Below, piece after piece: positions 35,276-46,233 of a DNA stretch of 64,000 nt (the stretch's first letter is position 1; every line of letters starts with the position of its first letter). The stretch is from Flavobacteriales bacterium (GTDB lineage Bacteria; Bacteroidota; Bacteroidia; Flavobacteriales_D; Crocinitomicaceae): NCBI GenBank assembly GCA_947380375.1, contig CANCQX010000001.1, forward strand, positions 1 to 64,000. Reading direction: 5' to 3'. The position numbers were made by a program, and so were the translations under genes. The notes beneath the pieces were generated by a model. It was not told the origin of the DNA, searched no databases, and saw only the letters and a list, made by a program, of their open reading frames with translations.

Positions 35276-35314
35276 GTCTTTATATTGTTACTTAAACAAA
35301 TATAATCATTATTC

Positions 35315-35349
35315 AAAAAAAAACAGGCTTTCATTACGAAAGCCTGTTT
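35315..35349 (-). terminator. rpsA-copy terminator
   Basis: Same 12-base stem with GTAAT loop as at 34218-34252. Confidence 0.85.
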
Positions 35350-35373
35350 AAAAAATATTAAAAAAGATATTTT

Positions 35374-37179
35374 CTAACCTTTGTTCATTTTTTCTTTTAA
35401 TGCAACTAAAGCATCTAAGTCACCCAATGTAGATTTCTCTGCATTTTGATTATTAGATTTAGCAACTTGTGATGCTTGAGAATCACCAGCTCCTTTTTTA
35501 CTAGAAGATTTCTCTTTTATTGGTGCAGAAGTAGTTGGTTTATCTTCACCTTCTTCGAAAGTACGTGTATGAGATACAACGATTTTCTTAGATTCTTTAT
35601 TAAATTCAATTACTTTGAAATCTAAAGTTTCTTCGATTTTAGCGTTAGATCCATCTGCTTTACGTAAATGTTTTGCAGGACAAATTCCTTCAACACCATA
35701 AGGTAAAGTTACGATACCAGATTTATCTTTGTTTTCAATGATAGTTCCTTGGTGAACAGATCCTTCTCCAAAAATAGTTTCAAATACATCCCATGGATTT
35801 TCTTCAAGTTGTTTGTGACCTAAAGAAATACGACGATTTTCTCTATCGATTTCTAAAACTACTACGTTTAATTCGTCACCAACTTTACAGAATTCAGAAG
35901 GATGTTTGATTTTTTTCTGCCATGATAAGTCAGAGATATGAATTAATCCGTCAACTCCTTCTTCTAATTCAACAAAAACACCAAAGTTTGTGAAGTTACG
36001 AACTTTTGCTGTGTGTTTAGACGCAACTGTATATTTCGCTTCAACAACTTCCCATGGATCTGGCATTAATTGTTTAATTCCTAATGACATTTTACGATCT
36101 TCTCTATCTAATGTTAAGATAACAGCTTTCACTGTATCACCAACTGACATGAAATCTTGAGCAGAACGTAAGTGTTGTGACCAGCTCATTTCTGAAACGT
36201 GGATTAAACCTTCTACACCTGGAGCAATTTCAACGAATGCACCATAGTCAGCCATAACAACAACTTTACCTTCTAATGTATCACCAATGTTTAATGCCAT
36301 ATCTAGAGCATCCCATGGGTGAGGTTGTAATTGTTTTAAACCAAGAGCGATACGTTTTTTATCGTCATCGAAGTCTAAAATTACAACATTTAATTTTTGA
36401 TCTAATTCAAGAATCTCATCTGGGTGATTAACACGTCCCCAAGAAAGATCTGTAATATGGATAAGTCCATCAACACCACCTAAATCGATGAATACACCGT
36501 AAGAAGTAATGTTTTTAACTGTACCTTCTAATACTTGACCTTTTTCAAGACCTGAGATAATTAATTTTTTCTGTTCTTCTAATTCAGCCTCAATAAGTGC
36601 TTTGTGAGAAACAACAACATTTCTAAATTCTTGGTTGATTTTAACAACTTTGAATTCCATGTTTTTACCAACGTAAACATCATAGTCACGAATTGGTTTA
36701 ACGTCAATTTGAGAACCTGGCAAGAATGCTTCAATTCCAAAAACATCAACAATTAAACCACCTTTTGTTCGACATTTAACGAAACCAGTAATAACTTCAC
36801 CCGTACGTAATACATCATTAACATGAATCCATGCTTTGTGCATACGAGCAGTTTTGTGAGAAATAACCAATTGACCAAAACGGTCTTCTTGACATTCTAC
36901 AAAAACGTCTACTTTGTCTCCAACAGCTAAATCTGGATTGTAACGGAATTCTCCGTTTTGGATTACTCCTTCAGATTTAAAACCAATGTTTACAACAACT
37001 TCTCTTTTAGTAATTGCGATAACTGTTCCTTCAATTACTTCTTTCTCATTGATTGAAGTTAATGTGTTTTCGTAAACATCAGATAATTCTGAACGTTGTG
37101 CTAAAGAATAACCATCTAATGATAATGCGTCCCAATCGAAATCAGCACTTCCTTGACCTGTAATTTTGTTTTCTGCCAT
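35374..37179 (-). CDS. rpsA: 30S ribosomal protein S1 (copy of 32388-34193)
   Basis: Identical 601-residue S1 with six S1 domains. Two full identical rpsA genes facing each other around a terminator is not a known bacterial arrangement. The copied control region includes the promoter TTTG 37302-37305 / TAACTTTG 37273-37280 and the leader hairpin 37198-37224. Confidence 0.9.
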   Translation of the reverse strand: MAENKITGQGSADFDWDALSLDGYSLAQRSELSDVYENTLTSINEKEVIEGTVIAITKREVVVNIGFKSEGVIQNGEFRYNPDLAVGDKVDVFVECQEDRFGQLVISHKTARMHKAWIHVNDVLRTGEVITGFVKCRTKGGLIVDVFGIEAFLPGSQIDVKPIRDYDVYVGKNMEFKVVKINQEFRNVVVSHKALIEAELEEQKKLIISGLEKGQVLEGTVKNITSYGVFIDLGGVDGLIHITDLSWGRVNHPDEILELDQKLNVVILDFDDDKKRIALGLKQLQPHPWDALDMALNIGDTLEGKVVVMADYGAFVEIAPGVEGLIHVSEMSWSQHLRSAQDFMSVGDTVKAVILTLDREDRKMSLGIKQLMPDPWEVVEAKYTVASKHTAKVRNFTNFGVFVELEEGVDGLIHISDLSWQKKIKHPSEFCKVGDELNVVVLEIDRENRRISLGHKQLEENPWDVFETIFGEGSVHQGTIIENKDKSGIVTLPYGVEGICPAKHLRKADGSNAKIEETLDFKVIEFNKESKKIVVSHTRTFEEGEDKPTTSAPIKEKSSSKKGAGDSQASQVAKSNNQNAEKSTLGDLDALVALKEKMNKG

Positions 37180-37197
37180 TTGGCTTTTTAAATTGTA

Positions 37198-37224
37198 TTT
37201 CGAGTAACTTTATAAATCTCGAAA
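37198..37224 (-). promoter_or_regulatory. Leader hairpin of the rpsA copy
   Basis: Same TTTCGAG/CTCGAAA stem as in the left arm, 18 bases before the start codon. Confidence 0.35.
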
Positions 37225-37272
37225 GTGATTAATATTTAGCCGTATGAAAATAAAGTTTACAGCCATACTTTA

Positions 37273-37305
37273 CAAAGTTAATGATTTTATTTTTCACTTT
37301 ACAAA
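37273..37305 (-). promoter_or_regulatory. Promoter of the rpsA copy
   Basis: TTTG-N21-TAACTTTG on the minus strand. Confidence 0.6.
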
Positions 37306-37324
37306 TAAAATTTATTTATTAAAT

Positions 37325-37357
37325 AAAAAAGGTTATCAAATAATTTGATAACCTTTT
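37325..37357 (-). terminator. Terminator of the TPR-gene copy
   Basis: Palindromic stem around one central base, as at 32210-32242. Confidence 0.8.
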
Positions 37358-37378
37358 AATAAACTATTTTTATTAAAA

Positions 37379-38587
37379 TTATTTAATCGCTTTAGCTCTT
37401 TCTTTGTATTGATCAGATTTCTCCATATTACCAATACTTCTATTTAATTGTGAAAGTATAGTTAATACATTTTTGTCATTTGGGGATTTTACAATGTATT
37501 TTTCAAGCGGTGTTATTGCTCTATTGTATATCTCCATAGCTTGTTTTTCTAAAGTTTTTAGTTTTGGATCATTGTATTTTAGATTATTTGTTTGTGCAAT
37601 TAAAGATCCTGCCCATGTAACAAGATGTGCTCCCAATTGATACAAAGCATCTTCATACTCGGGATCTATTGCTAAAGCATTATTAATTGATGCTTCTGCT
37701 TTCTCATTTTGTTTTAAATCGATATAAATAGATCCAATTGTTAAGTGTAGTAACTTATTTTTAGGATCTTTTGAAATCGCTTCAGTTAGTAATGATTCTG
37801 CACCTTGTGGATCATTACCTTCTAAACAAGTGTTAACTGCTTCTAATAAAATATCTTTGTCTTGAGGATACTTTATTCTTCCTTCAGCTACAATTGCTTT
37901 TGCTTCTGCTATTTGTTTGTTTTTTCTATATGAATTTGAAGCTAAAGCATACGTTAAAGCACCTTTATAACCTGATTTTGCTAGTCTTTCAAATGTTAAA
38001 GCTGCATTAGCATTGTCACCTGATTTATCATAACATAAGGCAGAATTGAAGAGAGAATTTGTATCTAACAAGTTTATAGCGTCATACAATTCAACTTGAT
38101 TAGTGTACATTTCAGCCGCTTCTTTGAAATTGTTACTATTGTAAAACGCCATAGATAATGATTCTATAGCAGTATGTTTTTCAATAACAACATCTTTGAT
38201 ATCACTTTTGAATTTATCATTGATATTGTAGCCAGTTTTGAATGAAATAGCTGCAATATGCAAAGCTGAAGGTCCAACACTATTTAATAAGGAGGTATCT
38301 TTTAAATCAGTTCCTAGTAAATAAATAGTTGAATAAATACTACCTTTTAACATTTGAGTTTTGGGGCTTTCCTTTGTCTCAATATTCGCAGCAGCTTCAT
38401 CTATATATCGTTTAGCATCAGCTAAAGCTTTTTTAGCTCCTGGTAAATTATTATTTGAAATTGCAGATGAATAAGTGTTCTTATACGCTACAGCAGCCGA
38501 AGTTTCATTCTTTTTTTGAGAAATAGAAATATTCGACACAAGAATAGTCCCAACTAAAAGAGTTGATTTTATTAAATTGTTTTTCAT
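37379..38587 (-). CDS. Tetratricopeptide-repeat exported protein (copy of 30980-32188)
   Basis: Same 402-residue TPR protein with signal-like N-terminus, again 34 bases after gyrA on its strand. Start chosen at the ATG and not the TTG five codons earlier. Confidence 0.78.
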   Translation of the reverse strand: MKNNLIKSTLLVGTILVSNISISQKKNETSAAVAYKNTYSSAISNNNLPGAKKALADAKRYIDEAAANIETKESPKTQMLKGSIYSTIYLLGTDLKDTSLLNSVGPSALHIAAISFKTGYNINDKFKSDIKDVVIEKHTAIESLSMAFYNSNNFKEAAEMYTNQVELYDAINLLDTNSLFNSALCYDKSGDNANAALTFERLAKSGYKGALTYALASNSYRKNKQIAEAKAIVAEGRIKYPQDKDILLEAVNTCLEGNDPQGAESLLTEAISKDPKNKLLHLTIGSIYIDLKQNEKAEASINNALAIDPEYEDALYQLGAHLVTWAGSLIAQTNNLKYNDPKLKTLEKQAMEIYNRAITPLEKYIVKSPNDKNVLTILSQLNRSIGNMEKSDQYKERAKAIK

Positions 38588-38621
38588 ACTTTTCGTTTTC
38601 AATTAGATGCAATCATATTAA

Positions 38622-41213
38622 TTATTCCACAGAATCACTTTCAGTTTCATCAGAATCAGTTGGTAATTCATTCTCAATATCTGTGCCGTTATCTATATCA
38701 ATAATTGGTACTATTGGATTTCCTTCTTCATCAAATTCAATTTCTTCCTCATCTTCACTTCTTGGAACTCTTGCTACAGCTGCAATTGCTGCAGTACCTT
38801 TAAGATTTATTAAACGAACTCCTTGCGCAGCTCTACCCATTGTTCTTAAAGTGTCCACGTGCATACGAATTGTAATTCCTGATTTTGTAATAATCATTAA
38901 ATCATCTTCATTCGATACGTTTTTAATAGCAAGTAAAGGACCTGTTTTATCCGTGATATTTAAAGTTTTAACACCTTTTCCTCCACGATTAGTAACTCTA
39001 TAAACAGGTTCATTATCTTCAGGATCATTTAGATAAGTTCGTTTCCCATATCCTTTTTCGGATACTACTAAAATTGTTGAGTGGATATCTTCTGCACAGA
39101 TCATTCCTATAACTTCATCTGTTTCAGAAGTCAACGTAACTCCACGAACTCCTGAAGCATTTCTACCCATTGGTCTAACTTTAGATTCATTGAAACGAAT
39201 AGCTCTTCCGTTTGTAGTTGCTAAAACGATTTCATGAGAACCATTAGTTAATTTAGCTTCTAATAATTCATCGTTTTCACGAATTGAAATAGCATTTATA
39301 CCATTTGTTCTTGGTCGAGAGTAGGCAGCTAAAGAAGTTTTCTTAATGATTCCTTGTTTAGTACACATTATTATGAAGTTATTCTCAACATATTCTTTAT
39401 CTGTTAAATCTTGAACTTTGACATAAGCTTTAACTTTATCATCTTGTTCAATATTTAATAAGTTTTGAATTGCTCTACCTTTTGCAGTTTTACTTCCTTC
39501 AGGAATTTCATAAACACGCATCCAAAAACATCTTCCTTTTTCTGTAAATATCAATAAGTAATTGTGATTTGTAGCAACGAATAATTGCTCTAAGAAATCT
39601 TTATCTCTAGTGGTAGAACCTTTTGATCCCATTCCACCTCTGTTTTGAACTTTAAATTCAGTTAAACTAGTACGTTTAATATATCCAGCATGAGAAATAG
39701 TTATAATTACTTCTTCGTCAGCAATTAAATCTTCCATTCTCATTTCTGTAGCAGAATATTCAATTATAGAACGACGAGCATCACCATATTTTTCTTTAAT
39801 TACAGTTAATTCGTCAATTATAATTTGCATTCTACGTTCAACACGTGCAAGAATATCTTTTAAGTCAGTTATTAAAAGCATTAAATCGTTAAATTCAGCT
39901 CTTAATTTATCTTGCTCTAGTCCTGTTAAATGACGAAGACGCATTTCAACAATTGCTCTAGATTGAATATCTGATAAAGCAAAACGTGCTATTAAATTTT
40001 CACGTGCTTCTTCAGGGCTTTTAGAAGCTCTTATGATTTGTATCACTTCGTCAATATTGTCGGAAGCAATAATTAAACCTTCTAATATATGTGCTCTTTC
40101 TTCTGCTTTTCTTAATTCAAAAATAGTACGTCTATTAATAACCTCATGTCTGAAATCAACAAATACAGCTATCAATTGCTTTAAGTTTAACAATTGTGGC
40201 TTACCATCAACTAGACAGATGTTATTAACTGAAAATGAAGTTTGTAGAGCTGTAAATTTAAATAATTTATTTAAGACTACATTTGGTATTGCGTCACGTT
40301 TTAATTCATAAACGATACGCATTCCATTTCTATCAGATTCATCTCTAATATCAGAAATACCTTCAATTTTTTTATCATTAACCAAGTCAGCTGTTTTCTT
40401 GATCATATCAGCTTTGTTAACTTGGTATGGAATTTCAGTTACAATTATTTGTTCTCTCCCTCCAACTTCTTCGATTTCTGCTTTTGCACGCATTACTATT
40501 CTTCCACGACCCGTTAATAACGCGTCGCGAACACCTTCGTATCCGTAAATTATACCACCTGTAGGGAAATCAGGTGCTTTTACATGTTGTAATAATTCTT
40601 CAATTTCAATATCTTGATTGTTAACATAAGCTATTGTACCATCAATAATTTCTGATAAATTATGAGGAGCCATATTTGTAGCCATACCAACAGCAATACC
40701 ACTTGCACCATTCATAAGAAGGGCAGGTATTTTAGAAGGCATTACAGAAGGTTCTGATAAACTCTCATCAAAGTTAGGTGTGAAATCAACTGTTTCTTTG
40801 TCAAGATCTTCTAACATTTCTTCAGCAATCTTTTTCAATCTTGCTTCAGTATAACGCATAGCTGCTGGACTATCTCCATCGACAGAACCAAAGTTACCCT
40901 GCCCATCTACTAAAGGATAGCGTAAAGACCATGGTTGCGCCATCCTTACCATAGCGTCATAAACAGATGTGTCACCATGTGGATGATACTTTCCAAGTAC
41001 TTCACCAACAATTCTTGCTGATTTTTTATGAGGACGATTAGATTGTAAACCTAAATCTTGCATACCATATAACACACGTCTATGAACTGGTTTTAAACCA
41101 TCTCGCGCATCAGGAAGGGCACGTGAAACGATAACTGACATTGCATAATCAATGTAAGCAGATTTCATTTCATCTTCAATATTAATCTGGATTATTCTTT
41201 CACCATCAGCCAT
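38622..41213 (-). CDS. gyrA: DNA gyrase subunit A (copy of 28354-30945)
   Basis: Identical GyrA with Tyr121, the GyrA box and the acidic tail. A second intact gyrA of identical sequence is not expected in one genome. The minus-strand frame extends past the ATG to 41267 as in the left arm. Confidence 0.9.
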   Translation of the reverse strand: MADGERIIQINIEDEMKSAYIDYAMSVIVSRALPDARDGLKPVHRRVLYGMQDLGLQSNRPHKKSARIVGEVLGKYHPHGDTSVYDAMVRMAQPWSLRYPLVDGQGNFGSVDGDSPAAMRYTEARLKKIAEEMLEDLDKETVDFTPNFDESLSEPSVMPSKIPALLMNGASGIAVGMATNMAPHNLSEIIDGTIAYVNNQDIEIEELLQHVKAPDFPTGGIIYGYEGVRDALLTGRGRIVMRAKAEIEEVGGREQIIVTEIPYQVNKADMIKKTADLVNDKKIEGISDIRDESDRNGMRIVYELKRDAIPNVVLNKLFKFTALQTSFSVNNICLVDGKPQLLNLKQLIAVFVDFRHEVINRRTIFELRKAEERAHILEGLIIASDNIDEVIQIIRASKSPEEARENLIARFALSDIQSRAIVEMRLRHLTGLEQDKLRAEFNDLMLLITDLKDILARVERRMQIIIDELTVIKEKYGDARRSIIEYSATEMRMEDLIADEEVIITISHAGYIKRTSLTEFKVQNRGGMGSKGSTTRDKDFLEQLFVATNHNYLLIFTEKGRCFWMRVYEIPEGSKTAKGRAIQNLLNIEQDDKVKAYVKVQDLTDKEYVENNFIIMCTKQGIIKKTSLAAYSRPRTNGINAISIRENDELLEAKLTNGSHEIVLATTNGRAIRFNESKVRPMGRNASGVRGVTLTSETDEVIGMICAEDIHSTILVVSEKGYGKRTYLNDPEDNEPVYRVTNRGGKGVKTLNITDKTGPLLAIKNVSNEDDLMIITKSGITIRMHVDTLRTMGRAAQGVRLINLKGTAAIAAVARVPRSEDEEEIEFDEEGNPIVPIIDIDNGTDIENELPTDSDETESDSVE

Positions 41214-41329
41214 ATTGTCACTTTTATTTTTTAGAGCACAGTATTTGTACGAAGTTATTTCAAGCAACGAAAGTAGTTATAATAAACCTAGTTGATTAGA
41301 GTAGTTTTCCATTTTTACTAACAAAAATC

Positions 41330-41338
41330 TGTGGAAAA
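41330..41338 (-). other. DnaA-box-like sequence (copy)
   Basis: TTTTCCACA on the minus strand; same weak status as at 28229-28237. Confidence 0.2.
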
Positions 41339-41355
41339 TTGCTTATTATTGGAAG

Positions 41356-41384
41356 TTGTTAACATTTTATTAGTTTTATATTTG
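41356..41384 (+). promoter_or_regulatory. Promoter of the clpC copy
   Basis: TTG (41356-41358), 18 bases, TATATTTG (41377-41384), then ATG at 41433. Confidence 0.55.
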
Positions 41385-41432
41385 TAATCTGTTAATTAGT
41401 GTTTAATTAGTAGCAAGTTTAATGTTAAGCGT

Positions 41433-43946
41433 ATGGAAGCAAAATTTTCACCAAGAGTAAAAGATGTGATTAGTTTTAGTCGTGAGGAAGCGTTGCGTTT
41501 AGGTAACGATTTTATAGGTGTTGAGCATTTGCTATTAGGTTTATTAAGAGAAGGGGATGGTACTGCAATAAAAATATTAAAAGAGTTTCATTTAGATTTG
41601 GTTAATGTTAGAGATGAAGTGGAAAAAAGTATTACTAAGTCTACAAAGAAGTCAAATCCTTCTATGACGAATATACCATTAGTGAAGCAGGCAGAAAAAG
41701 TATTGAAATTTACTTATTTAGAAGCTAAATTATTTAAAAGTCCAATGATTGGTACAGAACATTTGTTATTGTCAATTTTAAAGGATGAAGATAATGTTGC
41801 TTGCAGAATATTAAATAAGTATGGAGTGATTTATGATAATGTGAAAGACGAATTAGAAAATATGAGAGACGAAAAAACAACCCCTAGAGCTGAATTTCCT
41901 GGTGGATCAGAAGAAGAGAGCGAATCTTTTGCAGCTCAAAAGAAACCAACTGACCCGAAGTCTAAGACTCCTGTTTTAGATAATTTCGGTCGTGATTTGA
42001 CTAAAATGGCAGAAATGGGAAAATTAGATCCTATTGTTGGTCGTGATAAAGAAATAGAACGTGTAAGTCAAATTCTTTCAAGAAGAAAGAAAAATAATCC
42101 AATTTTAATTGGTGAACCTGGAGTTGGGAAAAGTGCAGTTGCTGAAGGTTTGGCTTTAAGAATTGTTCAAAGAAAAGTTTCAAGGGTACTATTTAACAAA
42201 AGAGTTGTTTCTCTTGATTTAGCTTCTCTAGTTGCTGGTACTAAATATAGAGGTCAGTTTGAAGAAAGAATGAAGGCTGTAATGCAGGAGATTGAAAAAA
42301 ATCCCGATATTATTTTATTCATTGATGAAATTCATACCATTATAGGGGCTGGCGGTGCAAGTGGATCTTTAGATGCTGCTAATATGTTTAAACCAGCTTT
42401 AGCTAGAGGTGAGTTACAAGCAATTGGTGCAACAACACTTGATGAATACCGCCAATATATAGAGAAAGATGGAGCATTAGTTCGTCGTTTCCAAAAAGTA
42501 TTGATAGAACCAACAACTGAAGAAGAGACTATTCAGATTTTAAATAATATAAAAGAGCGTTATGAAGCGCATCATTCTGTAACTTATACTCCAGAGGCTA
42601 TTGAAGCTTGTGTCAAATTGACAGAGAGATATATCACTGACAGACATCTTCCTGACAAAGCGATTGATGCTATGGATGAAGTTGGATCTAGAGTTCATAT
42701 AACAAATATTAATGTTCCTTCAGAAATTACTTCAATTGAAAAAAGCATTGAAGAATTAAAGGATTTAAAAAATGAAGTTATCAAGTCTCAACAGTATGAA
42801 AAAGCTGCGGAATTAAGAGATAATGAGCGTAAACTTCAAGAGCAATTAGAAGTTGCTAATAAAAAATGGGATGATGAATCTAAATCAAATAGAGTTTTAG
42901 TTACTGAAGAAAATGTAGCTGAAGTAGTTTCTATGATGTGTGGAATCCCTGTTACTAAAATTACAGCTGGAGAAAGTGGTAAACTTGCAAATATGGCAGC
43001 TGAATTAACAGGTAAAGTTATCGGTCAAGATGAAGCTGTATTGAAAGTTGTTAAAGCTATTCAAAGAAGTAGGGCTGGTTTAAAAGATCCAAATAAGCCA
43101 ATCGGGTCTTTCTTTTTCCTAGGGCCTACTGGTGTTGGTAAAACACAATTAGCAAAAGTTCTTTCTAAATATTTATTTGATTCAGAAGATTCTTTGATTC
43201 GAATAGATATGTCTGAATTTATGGAGAAATTCTCTATCTCACGTTTGGTAGGAGCTCCTCCGGGATATGTTGGTTATGAAGAAGGTGGTCAATTAACTGA
43301 AAAAGTTAGAAGAAAACCATACTCTATAGTATTATTAGATGAAATAGAAAAAGCACATCCTGATGTATTTAACTTGTTGTTACAAGTTTTAGATGACGGA
43401 CATATGACAGATGGTTTAGGTCGTAAGATAGATTTTAAAAATACGATCATCATAATGACATCAAATATTGGGGCTCGTCAATTGGCTGAATTTGGAACAG
43501 GTGTTGGTTTTGGAACTAAATCTCAAGCTGATCAAGTTGTAGAAAATTCAAAAGTAGTTATTCAAAATGCTCTTCGTAAAGCTTTTGCTCCAGAGTTCTT
43601 AAATCGTGTAGATGATATGATTATTTTTCATTCGTTAAAACGTGAGGATATTCATAAAATTATTGATTTAGAATTGGCCAAATTATACGGAAGAATTAGA
43701 AATCTTGGTTATTCAATTGAAATGACTGAAAAAGCAAAAGATTTCATATGCGACAAAGGTTACGATGAAAAATTTGGTGCTCGTCCATTGAAACGTGCTA
43801 TTCAAAAATATATTGAAGATCCATTAGCAGAGCAAATTGTAAAGGCTAGTTTAAGTGAAGGAGACAAAATTCTACTTGATATTGAAGAAGGTCAACAAGA
43901 ACTAAAAGTTACAATTGAAAAGCCTAAAAAAACGAAAGCAAAATAA
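41433..43946 (+). CDS. clpC: ClpC ATPase subunit (copy of 25621-28134)
   Basis: Identical 837-residue ClpC with both AAA modules, the UVR segment and the ClpP-docking VGFG loop. In this orientation the second Walker A codons begin at 43122 and the VGFG codons at 43503. Confidence 0.9.
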   Translation: MEAKFSPRVKDVISFSREEALRLGNDFIGVEHLLLGLLREGDGTAIKILKEFHLDLVNVRDEVEKSITKSTKKSNPSMTNIPLVKQAEKVLKFTYLEAKLFKSPMIGTEHLLLSILKDEDNVACRILNKYGVIYDNVKDELENMRDEKTTPRAEFPGGSEEESESFAAQKKPTDPKSKTPVLDNFGRDLTKMAEMGKLDPIVGRDKEIERVSQILSRRKKNNPILIGEPGVGKSAVAEGLALRIVQRKVSRVLFNKRVVSLDLASLVAGTKYRGQFEERMKAVMQEIEKNPDIILFIDEIHTIIGAGGASGSLDAANMFKPALARGELQAIGATTLDEYRQYIEKDGALVRRFQKVLIEPTTEEETIQILNNIKERYEAHHSVTYTPEAIEACVKLTERYITDRHLPDKAIDAMDEVGSRVHITNINVPSEITSIEKSIEELKDLKNEVIKSQQYEKAAELRDNERKLQEQLEVANKKWDDESKSNRVLVTEENVAEVVSMMCGIPVTKITAGESGKLANMAAELTGKVIGQDEAVLKVVKAIQRSRAGLKDPNKPIGSFFFLGPTGVGKTQLAKVLSKYLFDSEDSLIRIDMSEFMEKFSISRLVGAPPGYVGYEEGGQLTEKVRRKPYSIVLLDEIEKAHPDVFNLLLQVLDDGHMTDGLGRKIDFKNTIIIMTSNIGARQLAEFGTGVGFGTKSQADQVVENSKVVIQNALRKAFAPEFLNRVDDMIIFHSLKREDIHKIIDLELAKLYGRIRNLGYSIEMTEKAKDFICDKGYDEKFGARPLKRAIQKYIEDPLAEQIVKASLSEGDKILLDIEEGQQELKVTIEKPKKTKAK

Positions 43947-43970
43947 TTTATTATTTAAAAATTTAAGGGG

Positions 43971-43993
43971 GGGGGATTCGTCCCCCTTTTTTT
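43971..43993 (+). terminator. UUCG-loop terminator of the clpC copy
   Basis: GGGGGA-TTCG-TCCCCC plus seven T, 4 bases before the ATG of the next gene; the run of nine G (43967-43975) has the same length as in the left arm. Confidence 0.8.
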
Positions 43994-43997
43994 ATTT

Positions 43998-44858
43998 ATG
44001 AAACATTTATTTATACTTATTTCTTTAATTTCAGCAAATTTATCATTTTCAAATGTTAATTCGATTGAAATCAATTCGCTTACATTTGTAAATAATGGAA
44101 AAACAGATTTAACTAAAATTTATAATGAATCTGAAAATCTAAAGGAGAATATTGAAATTTTATTTAATAAAGATTTTTTAGATCATGAATATACAAGAGC
44201 ATATGACACAGATGCTGATTTTGAATTTTATTGGTCAAAAAATAAAATGAATTGGCATTTTATAGATTTAAATAACGATAAAATAAATGAGCTCCTATTT
44301 CTTTCAAATCCTTCAGGAAAACCTGATTTATATAGTCTCACAGAATTATATGTAAAAAAGAATAATCAATTCAAGTTAATTTACAGGGAATCGGGAGCTA
44401 TTTTCGCTTATAAAATTCATAAAAACACAAAAGAATTAGTTTTATTTCATCATAAATTTCCTTGTTGTTCTTCTAAAAGTAATAACATAGATATGATAAG
44501 AGTTCTAAATGGAAAAATTAAACTTAGAAAAAAATATTTTATAGGAAACACTGAAATTTTGAAATCAATTTTTATTCCTAAATCTGTTCATTATGATATT
44601 AAATTTCATTATTTAACGAAAGAAACAAAACTTCGATGTTCTTCAAATAAACCTTCTAAAAAAACAGGAAATTTTTTGAATGAAAATATAATTGCATTTT
44701 ATCCTGAGAAAGCTCCTTATAAAGTTTTATTTTCAAATAGAAAATGGAATTACGTATTATTTTATGAAGTCCCTTTAAAATCTAAAAAAAGCACATCAGC
44801 AATTAATCCTGATAATTTTTCAGATGTTCATGTTTTTGGATGGATTAAAAAAGAATGA
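43998..44858 (+). CDS. Secreted hypothetical protein (copy of 24709-25569)
   Basis: Identical 286-residue exported protein with the DLNNDKINE loop and paired cysteines. Family unrecognised. Confidence 0.66.
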   Translation: MKHLFILISLISANLSFSNVNSIEINSLTFVNNGKTDLTKIYNESENLKENIEILFNKDFLDHEYTRAYDTDADFEFYWSKNKMNWHFIDLNNDKINELLFLSNPSGKPDLYSLTELYVKKNNQFKLIYRESGAIFAYKIHKNTKELVLFHHKFPCCSSKSNNIDMIRVLNGKIKLRKKYFIGNTEILKSIFIPKSVHYDIKFHYLTKETKLRCSSNKPSKKTGNFLNENIIAFYPEKAPYKVLFSNRKWNYVLFYEVPLKSKKSTSAINPDNFSDVHVFGWIKKE

Positions 44859-44865
44859 TAAATTG

Positions 44866-45672
44866 CTAAGCTTTGTAGCTTTCAATTGATTTTCTCACAC
44901 TTCCATTTACCTTAAGTAATTCTTCAGCTTCTTCGTAAGAAATATCCAAAACTTCTAAAATCATTCTTACACCTCGATCAATTAATTTGTTGTTGCTCAG
45001 TTGCATATCTACCATTCGGTTTCCTTTTACATGACCAAGTTTTATCATTAGAGATGTTGAAATCATATTTAGAACTAATTTTTGAGCAGTTCCAGATTTC
45101 ATTCGAGTGCTTCCTGTCACAAACTCAGGTCCAACTTCAGGTGTTATAGGAAAGTCTACTGATAATGAAAGTGGACTATCTGGATTACATGATATTCCTG
45201 CAGTTAAAACACCCATTTCTTTCGCTTTTTCGATAGCTCCTAATACATAGGGTGTACTTCCAGAAGCTGCAATTCCAACTAAAGTATCATTAGGGTTAAT
45301 TGAATAATTTTGTAAATCTATCCAGCCTTGTTCAGTATCGTCTTCAGCAAATTCAACAGCTTTTCGAATTGCTGAATCCCCACCAGCTATTATTCCTACA
45401 ACAACACCTTGAGCAACACCAAAAGTTGGTGGACATTCACTTGCATCAACAATTCCTAATCTTCCGCTTGTTCCAGCTCCAATGTAAAACAATCTACCTC
45501 CATTTTTCATACGTGCAAAACACGTGTCAATGAATAAATGAATTTTTGGAATTTCCTTTTCAATTGCTAATGGAACAGACTTATCTTCATTATTCATATT
45601 AGACAATAAATCCAATGTAGACATAGTCTCAAGTGAATTATAAACTGAAGAAGATTCGGTTGTTTTTTTCAT
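44866..45672 (-). CDS. murQ: MurNAc-6-phosphate etherase (copy of 23895-24701)
   Basis: Identical 268-residue MurQ with the SIS motif FYIGAGTSGRLG and catalytic Glu79/Glu110; cell-wall sugar recycling. Confidence 0.9.
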   Translation of the reverse strand: MKKTTESSSVYNSLETMSTLDLLSNMNNEDKSVPLAIEKEIPKIHLFIDTCFARMKNGGRLFYIGAGTSGRLGIVDASECPPTFGVAQGVVVGIIAGGDSAIRKAVEFAEDDTEQGWIDLQNYSINPNDTLVGIAASGSTPYVLGAIEKAKEMGVLTAGISCNPDSPLSLSVDFPITPEVGPEFVTGSTRMKSGTAQKLVLNMISTSLMIKLGHVKGNRMVDMQLSNNKLIDRGVRMILEVLDISYEEAEELLKVNGSVRKSIESYKA

Positions 45673-45692
45673 TTGAATTGTTTTTTAAAGAA

Positions 45693-46187
45693 TTATTTTA
45701 AAAATGCATGTGAATTTTTATCAGAAAGTTCTACTTCAACTCTTTCTTTCAAAGTTGTTGATAAACTTATTCCAACAAAGTCTGCTTTAATAGGATATCT
45801 TCTGTGCTGTCTATCAACTAAAGCAACAGTTTTTATTGCTTTAGTTGCTTGTTCAAGTAATTTAACCAACGCATATTGCATTGTTTTACCTGAATTAATT
45901 ACATCATCAACTAATAATATATATCCATTTTTTAAAGTCTCTTGGGGAACAGATAATGAAATAGGTTCTGACCAAGGCTCTGATTTATTTAATGTAATTT
46001 CAAAAACAATAATTTTTTGAGAAGAATGATTTAAAATAATTTCCTTTATTTTTTCTGCTAATTGAATACCATTACCACAAATTCCACCAATGTAAAGTGT
46101 TTCTTGTTCAAAAGTATTTTCAATTATTTGATGAGCCAATCGAGTGATTTTCTGATCTATTTCTAGTTGACTTAGTATTACTTGCAT
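45693..46187 (-). CDS. PyrR-like phosphoribosyltransferase (copy of 23380-23874)
   Basis: Identical 164-residue protein with the PRPP loop LVDDVINSGKT; 20 bases upstream of the murQ copy on the same strand. Confidence 0.78.
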   Translation of the reverse strand: MQVILSQLEIDQKITRLAHQIIENTFEQETLYIGGICGNGIQLAEKIKEIILNHSSQKIIVFEITLNKSEPWSEPISLSVPQETLKNGYILLVDDVINSGKTMQYALVKLLEQATKAIKTVALVDRQHRRYPIKADFVGISLSTTLKERVEVELSDKNSHAFLK

Positions 46188-46233
46188 TTTTTTGGATTTT
46201 TAGAAAAACACTTTCTATTTTCTTAGAATAAAA

